Shown here: positions 23,182-30,770 of the stretch, piece by piece
Position numbering within the stretch: the stretch's first letter is position 1
How the letters are laid out: each line of letters starts with the position of its first letter
DNA from: Chlorobiota bacterium
GTDB taxonomy: Bacteria; Bacteroidota; Ignavibacteria; OLB7
DNA: 64,000 nucleotides
NCBI GenBank assembly: GCA_016788565.1
Contig: JAEUSP010000065.1
Location: forward strand, 1 to 64,000
Reading direction: 5' to 3'
The notes under the pieces: model-generated
What the model saw: the letters and a program-made list of their open reading frames with translations, nothing else
Database searches by the model: none
What the model was told of the DNA's origin: nothing
Program-made: the position numbers and the translations under genes

Positions 23182-24855
23182 CTATCTCCTCTCATTTTTT
23201 AAAATAGAATTAACAATGCTATTGGATTTGAGATCATCTCTAGAGCTATTCCCATTTATTCCAATAGCTGCAGTTGAATAAACAACAGAAGTAATTCGTG
23301 CTAATAGAAGATCATTTTGTTGCTTTGATTCAATTTTGAAAGAATTCAACGACTCACGAGTCTGATCAATCGCAGATATTAGTTTATCTAACTTTGTTTC
23401 GACGGATGCGAAATTTATTTCGACATTTTTAGGAGTATTATTGTTATAACTTTTATTGCTCAACCAGTGCATTAAGATTCCCGGCAAATACCACTGCGGC
23501 GCATTGATAATCGCCTCATACTGATCCTTTTTGCTGTCAATATTTTTGTTTTTTGCAGGATCGCTTGCTGGTTCAAAAAGCATAAGGAGCATTATTGCTA
23601 ACGTGATTAACCAAGCATCTACTGTTTGCACGCGCTTATCTTTTTGAGCTTGAGTAAGAAAAGTCTCTCCTCCTATTAATTTACGAGACCCATAACGTCT
23701 GCATTGGTAGCGGTAAAGAACCAAGGCTATCATCGGTATCAACAGCAACGCAATCCCACGCCACTGAACAAATCGAAGGGCATTTTGCATAAATGGCACT
23801 GTTTTCCCTGATCCTACGTCGCTATCTGTTATCACATTTTTTTTCGCTGTGTCTCCAATGGAAGCTGTGTTCACAGCTGGGGTAATAATTTTATTAAAAT
23901 ATTGACTATGATCTGTATTTAACAAAGCAATGTTAAATACAGCTGTATCTGAATTCTGATAACTCTGCGGCCGCATAAGTTCCGATGGATACCAAAGGAT
24001 GATAGCAATGATGCACAAGGCAAACCCACCAGCCAATAAGGAATTTCGACCACCCGGTCTAAATTTGTTTTCTGGAGCCTTCTTCTCGGAAGGAATTTTA
24101 GAAAAACGAATAAATTCGATAATAAACCAAAGTACACCAATCATAATTGCTGCTATCGCTATCCTATGCATTAATTTACTCCATGGTACAGCATAAAGCC
24201 CTATTGAAGCTAAGAGGACGATATTCATTATTAAAAATGGAACATGAAAAAGCAGATAATTTTTTCCATGAGCTACAAACTTAATATAGAGATAGTAGAT
24301 GGTAATCCCAGCCACAACAGTAGCTATTGTCGTGATGATTTCATGGGCAAAAAATGGTAAAACTATAATGAATCCTAAATAAATACTAATAATAATCAAT
24401 AATAGTGGCATCCGAATTTTAAACCAGTGAGTATAATAACTATTATTGTTACCAGGATTTTTATCTTGAGTATCTTGTGATTGTTCTTTCATCACAAGAT
24501 CAATATGCCAAAGAATAATCAGCAACATCGGCAAAGAGAAATAGAGTGCTGCAAACATCCGAAATGCCAGACCCAGATCTAAACCGAATGTCTCAGCCAG
24601 CCCTGCAGCTCCCTTGGGGACAAACGCTGTGAATCCTACAATTGAGAGTAAGGCCACCACGAATTTTTTCTGTAGCTCTTTTGATGACTCGTTAGCGATA
24701 ATTGCAGAAATGTTTTCATTCTGCAATGGCGTACTTTTAAAGGCCACCACGAATTTTTTCTGTAGCTCTTTTGATGACTCGTTAGCGATAATTGCAGAAA
24801 TGTTTTCATTCTGCAATGGCGTACTTTTAGGAGTAGTTTGTTGTTGGTTTCCCAT
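23182..24855 (-). CDS. Polytopic membrane protein of unknown function (AT-rich cassette)
   Basis: This 557-residue protein has about nine predicted membrane helices, for example FRMFAALYFSLPMLLIILW, PLLLIIISIYLGFIIVLPF, IAIAAIMIGVLWFIIEF, LAGGFALCIIAIILWY and WLITLAIMLLMLF. The cytoplasmic N-terminus contains a perfect 30-residue tandem duplication. The C-terminal about 90 residues have coiled-coil character (VETKLDKLISAIDQTRESLNSFKIES). It shows no transporter signature I know. It is in an operon with the exported protein downstream and shares its AT-rich composition. Confidence 0.7.
   Translation of the reverse strand: MGNQQQTTPKSTPLQNENISAIIANESSKELQKKFVVAFKSTPLQNENISAIIANESSKELQKKFVVALLSIVGFTAFVPKGAAGLAETFGLDLGLAFRMFAALYFSLPMLLIILWHIDLVMKEQSQDTQDKNPGNNNSYYTHWFKIRMPLLLIIISIYLGFIIVLPFFAHEIITTIATVVAGITIYYLYIKFVAHGKNYLLFHVPFLIMNIVLLASIGLYAVPWSKLMHRIAIAAIMIGVLWFIIEFIRFSKIPSEKKAPENKFRPGGRNSLLAGGFALCIIAIILWYPSELMRPQSYQNSDTAVFNIALLNTDHSQYFNKIITPAVNTASIGDTAKKNVITDSDVGSGKTVPFMQNALRFVQWRGIALLLIPMIALVLYRYQCRRYGSRKLIGGETFLTQAQKDKRVQTVDAWLITLAIMLLMLFEPASDPAKNKNIDSKKDQYEAIINAPQWYLPGILMHWLSNKSYNNNTPKNVEINFASVETKLDKLISAIDQTRESLNSFKIESKQQNDLLLARITSVVYSTAAIGINGNSSRDDLKSNSIVNSILKNERR
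24650..24829. repeat. Perfect 90-bp tandem duplication inside a coding region
   Basis: 24650-24739 and 24740-24829 are identical base for base. The unit encodes 30 residues (STPLQNENISAIIANESSKE plus flanks) and keeps the frame. Perfect identity means either a very recent event or an assembly artefact. Confidence 0.95.
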
Positions 24856-24904
24856 GGTAGTATCTGAATAGTTGTGTAACCTTGCTTTTATTAAAAATCA
24901 CCCC

Positions 24905-25909
24905 CTACCCCTCCGCAAACCCCCGCGGCACTTCGGGAAGTGTTGATAGGTCAAGTGCTAATTGCGTTTTGCCGCCGTCGGCAAGGGCGATTATGGTGAA
25001 GGCTCCGTAGGCGTAGCGTTCCAGTGTGGCTTGGCCATTTTTGGCGGTTACGGGAACTTTTGCTTGCGGGAAGGTGTGATGAACCAGAAAATAGACCCGC
25101 CCCTCAATCGGCTTCCCCGAACCAACCGGGGCTAACCTCACCCGAATATGATACCAGTCGGGATCGTCCTCATCCGCCTCAACGTTGGCAGTTAATGCCC
25201 GCTCCGAATTGGCCGCTGGCAAGTTTTTGAACTGATCTACCAACGCCCACGTGTCGTCGTCGGGATCAAGGTCGGGGGGCATTTTTATGCTGCGAATTAA
25301 TTGCTGCAATGCAGCATCGCTTGCCTCAGCCAATGGAGATTCTGGTTGCTCCATTGTATTTTTTATTTCTGGTGGTGCGGCTGCTTCCGTTGGCGTTTCC
25401 GTTGCCATTTCTCTGTTCAATGGCGCGGCAAACGATCGCTCCTCCGTTTTTCGCGCCCCTCCTGGCACTCCGCCAATTTCCCGCACCATCTGCGCTTCCC
25501 TTTTTACGGCGCGTGCGGCCTGAGCCGCCACACTGCTCACTTGCTCCTGCAAGCTGGATTGCGCTGTCTGAATTTTCTCCTGAATTTCCGTCTGAATTTT
25601 TTCTCGATTTTCCTGCGCCTCCTTTTGAACCGCTTGGGTCTGTATTTCTACCTTTTTTTCTAACTCCGTTGCCTGGGTTTGTACCTCCTGCTTCACTTCC
25701 TCCATTTTCCCCTCAATCAACTCCTTTAAATTCACCTCCACCCCGCCGGCCTTGAAGGATTTTAGATATGGAAGAATTGCCGCAAGCCCAGCCGCAAGCA
25801 GTAGGTAGATGCTGTTGCTCTGCAACGGGCGCAGCTCGTTCATCACCACCGTAGCAAGTGCCACGGCCATCAGTATCAACCCAAGCGTTTTGATGTTCAA
25901 TGGCTTCAT
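24905..25909 (-). CDS. Membrane-anchored coiled-coil protein with C-terminal pYEATS-like domain
   Basis: This 334-residue protein has two membrane helices near the N-terminus (about 8-24 and 33-49) and a long Gln/Glu/Lys coiled coil (about 60-140, with repeated KVEIQTQAVQKEAQEN-like heptads). A disordered linker follows, then a C-terminal beta domain at about 250-330: HIRVRLAPVGSGKPIEGRVY, FLVHHTFPQAKVPVTAKNGQ, AYGAFTIIALADGG. This pattern matches the prokaryotic YEATS-like domain known from TM-pYEATS proteins of caspase- and peptidase-containing conflict systems. Its start codon overlaps the stop of the metallopeptidase gene upstream (ATGA), showing tight coupling. It probably serves as the membrane sensor or anchor of the set. 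The domain call is by eye and should be profile-tested. Confidence 0.7.
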   Translation of the reverse strand: MKPLNIKTLGLILMAVALATVVMNELRPLQSNSIYLLLAAGLAAILPYLKSFKAGGVEVNLKELIEGKMEEVKQEVQTQATELEKKVEIQTQAVQKEAQENREKIQTEIQEKIQTAQSSLQEQVSSVAAQAARAVKREAQMVREIGGVPGGARKTEERSFAAPLNREMATETPTEAAAPPEIKNTMEQPESPLAEASDAALQQLIRSIKMPPDLDPDDDTWALVDQFKNLPAANSERALTANVEADEDDPDWYHIRVRLAPVGSGKPIEGRVYFLVHHTFPQAKVPVTAKNGQATLERYAYGAFTIIALADGGKTQLALDLSTLPEVPRGFAEG

Positions 25910-27807
25910 GCTTTATCCCCTTTTTTTGGGTTATTACTTTTCCTTCCTTTCTCGTGCATCCGTTTGGTCATGCCGGGGAGTGGGGCGCGGCGGCCGTTGG
26001 TTAGGCCCCACAGCGGTGAGGCTTTTGCGAACTCGCGGGCGTGTTCCAACCGCTGTTTGTTGAGCAAACTTTTGGAGATGATGTAGCGGATTTCTCCGGC
26101 AGGATCAAGGATGATGGTGGAGCCGCCAAAAAAACACCACGAGCCGTTGTCGTCCTGGACGGTGCGGCATTGGGTGACTTCGGCAACAAGATCGAACACG
26201 ATTACTCCATCGGGGCCAGCGCGGCGCGCAAGCCGGACCGACTCCACTTCGGGAAGGTCAACGGTATCGCTCTTAAGCCGTGGGTCGTTGGGGGGAACCA
26301 GCCCGAACTCCTCCATCAACTCTGGCTGCGTCACTAATTTCCCAATCTCACGGGCTTGCCGCTTCAACTCTTCTACGCTTGCGGGCCGGCTGGGGTCGCC
26401 ATCGAACTGCATTTTGGAAAAGCTGAGTGCTGCAATTGCCGGAATGGATTTCTGCGGGCCGCGCCAACAGAGTGCTTCCTCCGAAAGGTTCATCACTTCT
26501 TCGGGATAGATGCCGCGCCGGCGGAAGGCGGCAATCCATGCTTCGCGGTAAGCCCAGGGGTCGTCGGGGGCCAAGTCGCAGTCGGCGGTGATGACGGCGC
26601 GGAGGAAATCGCCGAACTCAATATCTACCGGCGGGCAAAAATCAATCGCCCGCACGCAGATGGTTTGGAATTGGCTGGCAAGGTCGCTGGCTTCTTCGGC
26701 CAGCACGTCAATCAGGTAGTGGGGGATTTGCCCGGCGGGAAGGATTCCGCTGCCGTTGGTTGCCAGCAGCAAGTAGCGGTCGGTTTTCCGTTTGAACAGC
26801 ACTAGGAACGCCTCGAACACCGCCGCCACCAGCACCGACCCAAGCTCGTGAGCCTCGGGGCCAGCATCGGTGTAGCTGCGCGGCTGCTGAACAATGCCAT
26901 CGGTGGTTTGTTCGGTAAGATCAATGGCGGTGCGGAGTGAGTTGACCCCGCCAAGCGCCCGCCCGAACTGCCCGGCAATCTCGGTCAGGAATTTTGCTTG
27001 CTCCAATTTCCCCCCCGATTTTTTCAACGCTTGGATCAGCACCTCACGGTAGGTGAAATGCTGGAAGATTGCCACCAGGTCGGCAAAGGCTTCGTGGAAG
27101 GCGGGGACGTCCTGGTTGCTGGGAAAGAAGAAGTGCGCCCGAAGCCCATCTAACAAAGCGTGGGTTACTTCGTGGGCGATGACATCGTGTGAAAGTGCGG
27201 TGAAAATTCTCCCGCTGGGAAGACCACCAGTGGCATTCTGGGTCGAAAAATATCCGAAGGCAATCTCGCCGTTCTCGTGGTCGTAGTAGGCGTTGGGGCC
27301 GTCAAACGCATGGGGCCGAATCCGTAGCCGAGCGGGGTCGGAGTTGCCGCCAGTTGTTCCCGACGGGGCAACGTCGTAACCCCAGGCAATGTCGCGCCCC
27401 AACGCCCGCCGGAACGCAGCGTGAACCAAGCTGCAAACGGCATACACCATCTGCTGGTGGAATCGTGGTTCGGAAAGTGAGGGGGGGAAGCCATCGGTGA
27501 TTAGCTGCTTGGGGTCATCCAAGTCGGCGGCTTGGTACTGCTCGCTGGTGGTGTCGTTGCGGTCATCCACCAGAAGCAGTTTCCCTTTTGGTCCCGGCTC
27601 TACTTCCTCGTAGGGGACGTTGACCGTGGCAATGGCCCCATCCAACCGCGAGACCGAGGGGTCCAGCGTGTAGATGCGGAGCGGGCGGTAGGTCGCGTCC
27701 CCCGGCTTGCGTTTGTAGGGGCGGGCATGAACCGCGCGTGCCACCCGCTCACCCAACACAAAGTTGGTTGGGGAATTGGCATGATGTTGTGCTTGATGAT
27801 TGTTCAT
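25906..27807 (-). CDS. Thermolysin-like (gluzincin) zinc metallopeptidase without signal peptide
   Basis: This is a 633-residue protein. The zinc site is H212-E213-V-T-H216, with the third ligand probably E239 in AFHEAFADL and Asp243 four residues on, as in thermolysin (E166/D170). It differs from secreted M4 enzymes in having no signal peptide or propeptide, so it is expected in the cytoplasm. The C-terminal half (about 400-630) is unfamiliar; it contains YPEEVMNLSEEALCWRGPQ, VQDDNGSWCFFGGSTIILD and a helix with KSLLNKQRLEHAREFAKAS. It starts 23 bp after the caspase-fusion gene and overlaps the pYEATS gene by 4 nt, which places it in the same operon. Confidence 0.8.
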   Translation of the reverse strand: MNNHQAQHHANSPTNFVLGERVARAVHARPYKRKPGDATYRPLRIYTLDPSVSRLDGAIATVNVPYEEVEPGPKGKLLLVDDRNDTTSEQYQAADLDDPKQLITDGFPPSLSEPRFHQQMVYAVCSLVHAAFRRALGRDIAWGYDVAPSGTTGGNSDPARLRIRPHAFDGPNAYYDHENGEIAFGYFSTQNATGGLPSGRIFTALSHDVIAHEVTHALLDGLRAHFFFPSNQDVPAFHEAFADLVAIFQHFTYREVLIQALKKSGGKLEQAKFLTEIAGQFGRALGGVNSLRTAIDLTEQTTDGIVQQPRSYTDAGPEAHELGSVLVAAVFEAFLVLFKRKTDRYLLLATNGSGILPAGQIPHYLIDVLAEEASDLASQFQTICVRAIDFCPPVDIEFGDFLRAVITADCDLAPDDPWAYREAWIAAFRRRGIYPEEVMNLSEEALCWRGPQKSIPAIAALSFSKMQFDGDPSRPASVEELKRQAREIGKLVTQPELMEEFGLVPPNDPRLKSDTVDLPEVESVRLARRAGPDGVIVFDLVAEVTQCRTVQDDNGSWCFFGGSTIILDPAGEIRYIISKSLLNKQRLEHAREFAKASPLWGLTNGRRAPLPGMTKRMHEKGRKSNNPKKGDKA

Positions 27808-27830
27808 CGGTGTGCCGTATCACAACTGGG

Positions 27831-30656
27831 TTAGAAGGGAAGGAGTAGCGAACGATGCTTCAGAAGGTCATCGCACCACAGCTCCGGGGTCTGGTCGACC
27901 CAACCGGTGAAGGATGTGGTGGTCAGCCGCAAAAACTCGGCATGGCTGATGTTGATTCCATACCTCGCCAGCACCTGCGTGGCGGCTATGGTGAAATCCC
28001 CGTGCCCGTAGTGCTCTTTTGCTGTTTGGCGTGATGTGCAGGCACTGAACAGGATGTCGCGCTGGGCGCGATCGTTGAGTGCCCGGATTCTTCCCGGTTG
28101 CTGCCTGCGGAACTCCGCTTTGTTAAGCTCCTTCATCTGCTGTGTGGCGACCATGAAGCGCGAGCGGCCCCCTGCGGATTGGCGCGCATTGCCCCCTCCG
28201 GCTCCGAACATCCGGTTGCTTGTGCCGGAGTGGCAGCAGTCAATAAAGTGAGTAAGATTCACCCTGGCGGGAAGGCCGGCGGTGATGGCGGCGATGTCGT
28301 CATCAAGGATGCAAGCGGATTGATCGAAATCAATCGGGACAAAGGCTTCATCCAGAGTGTCGCGCTCGTCTTGTGTGGCTTCGTCGCCATTATGGTCGGG
28401 TAGCTGTGTTCCATGCCCGGCAAATTGGAAGACGATGACATCGCCGGGTTGGCTGGTTTCCACAAGCTGCCGCAAGTTGGAAAGCATCCTCTGGCGTGTG
28501 GCGGCTTCGTCTGTCAGAAGGGTGACGTGGAATCCAAGCGATTCCAGCGTTTCTTTCCACCGTATGGCATCGGCAACGCAGCCGCGAAGTTGGAAGTTTC
28601 CACCATAGTTGTTGATCCCCACGCACAAGGCACGGCGATTCCCGGAAGCCGGGACGATGATGTGTGAGCCCGAACACCCAGCAGTGCCATGGAATGTTGA
28701 TTGCTGATGTTGTGAGCCCGAACACCCAGCAGTGCCATGGAATGTTGATTGCTGTTGTCCTGTTCCCAGCCGCGAGCCAATCACCCGCAAGCCTTCTGGC
28801 CAATCCACTTGCCCTTCCCAGGAGCGGAGCTTGTCGGAGTCAAAGTCGCGCTCGCGCGGGAAGCTCTGCTTGAGTGGGGCAGTATCGGGAAGGTCTATCA
28901 CGCGCCGCAGGATGCTTTCCATTGTTGGCGGGTCGTTGTCGAAATCGCCGTGCTTGGTGGCGCGTGTCGCGCTTCGTCCGCTGGTTGCTCGCGTTGTGGA
29001 CCAGATGACCTCGGCCGTGGGGGAAGCCGTGCCGCGCAGTCCAAACAAGTTCTGCAACGCACGGTCATTCAGCACCGATTCCTGCAAGCCCAGTATCGGC
29101 GTTTCCGGTTGCGGCTCAAGGGCGTGATGAATCAGGTAAAGAAGGGATTTCCGATAGACCACCATGCAGTTGTCGTCCCGCTCGAAATCCTTCTTCATGG
29201 TGAACATTGACAAGTGCTTCACCCCCGCGCCCAGTGTTCCCGCAAGCCGTGATTTGAACTCATCCACCCGAATTGCCGGGGCCATAAAGTGGAGTGTGCG
29301 GAAGGTTGGTCCACCCGCAGTGGCCAACACCGTCGGGACGAAGTGGGAGTGAAAAATGGAGCCTGCGCTGTGGCCAACGGCGTGCAGTTCAATATCCTTT
29401 GTGCCGCCGCTGGCTTGCAGGAATGCGGCTAACTGCTGGGCGGCGTAGTTGGCTCCGCCAGCGGGGCTGCTTGCCATCATCGCGTTCTGCTTCATCCCAG
29501 TCCAAATGCGCTCTCCGTACAAGGCGCGTGCGGCGCGTTCGATGAACGGGTCGGTGGTGTGATCCCAAAAGTCGCGCGTGCCACGGCCCGTTCCCGAAAT
29601 TGCCCGCTGGAGCATCGCGCCAACCGTCTCGAACAGCCCCGTTTCCCAAGCGAAATAGATGGGATAGACTCCGTTGGCAGTCCACCACGGGATGTGCGTA
29701 GCCGCAATTTTCAGGGCGTTCGATTCGCTGACCAACCCGCCGTGGGCGTAGAACAGGATGCGGAGTTTTTCTTTGGCAGCCTGGCGAGCTTTCAGTTCGG
29801 CGGGGAGGTGTTGTTGGAAGATTGCATCAACGTCACCCTTATCGGTGGTGAAGATGCCGGTGGAGGAAAGCATCCCCGATGTGAGGTTAATGACGTACCG
29901 GCGAAGCTCGGCCAACGTCTTGGAAGTAAGATCATCACCGCCACGCGAGCGGGTGTTGTTGCCGTAGCTTCCCCCTCGCGATAACGCCTGCAACGTCGGG
30001 TCTTCCGATTCCTTCAGCTCGGCATCGGCGGGGTCCAACCGGAAGCTCTGGGCCCTATGTTGTTTTGCCAGATCGAACACCTGCAAGGCTGATGGATCGA
30101 AGGGGCGGACCTTTGGTGACGATGGCGGAGCCGTGCGAATGGCAGCGATGTGAGCTTTAAGATCTTTCAACAACGCTGGCCGATCAATGCCGCTTCCCGG
30201 GCAGCTTTTTCCCGACATCTCGTTGTGGAAGCGGAGCTTATCGGGTGAAAGATTGAAGCAAAGTTGGATGCGGGCAATCAACTCCAACACCGATTTCCGC
30301 TGCAGGCCTTGCAGGACATCGCTGTCGAAGTCGCCGATCATCGCAATCATAAACGGCCCATGCGTTGCTGATCCGTTGTATCCGCTTGCGCTGGCGGGGG
30401 GGGCATCCCAGTTTCTGCCCAGCCAGATTGTGCCATCGGGGGCAACGGTGGCGTGCTGGGCGAAGTCGCTCCAGCCGTAGGTTTTTGTGTGGTGATCGTA
30501 CATGGCCACGATTGTCTGGTGGCCTTTGTACTGGCTGTGGTTTGGCCACCACGTGTGGTGCAGATGCACCTCGGTAATCTTGCGGCGGAATGGAAGATAG
30601 TGCTCAACAAACGCCGCAAGATCGGTTGGCTGTAGTTGCTTAAATGGAGGAGGCAT
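27831..30656 (-). CDS. Amidase_2/PGRP-like, alpha/beta-hydrolase and caspase-like fusion protein
   Basis: This 941-residue protein has three enzyme-like modules. (1) About 28-165: amidase_2/peptidoglycan-recognition fold, with zinc-ligand candidates in VHLHHTWWP and HNEMSGKSCPGSG. (2) About 300-520: an alpha/beta hydrolase with LRILFYAHGGLVSESN and the nucleophile elbow VGHSAGS (Ser430). (3) About 670-941: caspase-like peptidase (C14) starting RALCVGINNYG, with His748 in FAGHGTQ and Cys808 in DCCHSGT. The linker before the caspase carries a tandem 16-residue repeat. No signal peptide is present, so the protein is predicted cytoplasmic. It is followed by a metallopeptidase and a TM-pYEATS-like gene, and preceded by a metzincin gene. 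A role as a self-directed effector is inferred. Confidence 0.85.
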   Translation of the reverse strand: MPPPFKQLQPTDLAAFVEHYLPFRRKITEVHLHHTWWPNHSQYKGHQTIVAMYDHHTKTYGWSDFAQHATVAPDGTIWLGRNWDAPPASASGYNGSATHGPFMIAMIGDFDSDVLQGLQRKSVLELIARIQLCFNLSPDKLRFHNEMSGKSCPGSGIDRPALLKDLKAHIAAIRTAPPSSPKVRPFDPSALQVFDLAKQHRAQSFRLDPADAELKESEDPTLQALSRGGSYGNNTRSRGGDDLTSKTLAELRRYVINLTSGMLSSTGIFTTDKGDVDAIFQQHLPAELKARQAAKEKLRILFYAHGGLVSESNALKIAATHIPWWTANGVYPIYFAWETGLFETVGAMLQRAISGTGRGTRDFWDHTTDPFIERAARALYGERIWTGMKQNAMMASSPAGGANYAAQQLAAFLQASGGTKDIELHAVGHSAGSIFHSHFVPTVLATAGGPTFRTLHFMAPAIRVDEFKSRLAGTLGAGVKHLSMFTMKKDFERDDNCMVVYRKSLLYLIHHALEPQPETPILGLQESVLNDRALQNLFGLRGTASPTAEVIWSTTRATSGRSATRATKHGDFDNDPPTMESILRRVIDLPDTAPLKQSFPRERDFDSDKLRSWEGQVDWPEGLRVIGSRLGTGQQQSTFHGTAGCSGSQHQQSTFHGTAGCSGSHIIVPASGNRRALCVGINNYGGNFQLRGCVADAIRWKETLESLGFHVTLLTDEAATRQRMLSNLRQLVETSQPGDVIVFQFAGHGTQLPDHNGDEATQDERDTLDEAFVPIDFDQSACILDDDIAAITAGLPARVNLTHFIDCCHSGTSNRMFGAGGGNARQSAGGRSRFMVATQQMKELNKAEFRRQQPGRIRALNDRAQRDILFSACTSRQTAKEHYGHGDFTIAATQVLARYGINISHAEFLRLTTTSFTGWVDQTPELWCDDLLKHRSLLLPF
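28663..28758. repeat. Two 48-bp tandem repeats in the caspase-fusion linker
   Basis: Copies 28663-28710 and 28711-28758 differ at one base. On the coding strand each encodes 16 residues containing QQSTFHGTAGCSGS. They sit immediately before the caspase domain (residues about 633-665). Confidence 0.93.
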
Positions 30657-30770
30657 AGTGATGCTGGTTAGTAGTCATTAGTTTTTCAGTTTTTTTAGTC
30701 ATCGGCTGCGGCCTGCCACGCGCTGTTTGCGTGGCAGGCGTTTGAAGTCTGTGTCTTCTTCAATATCGGG

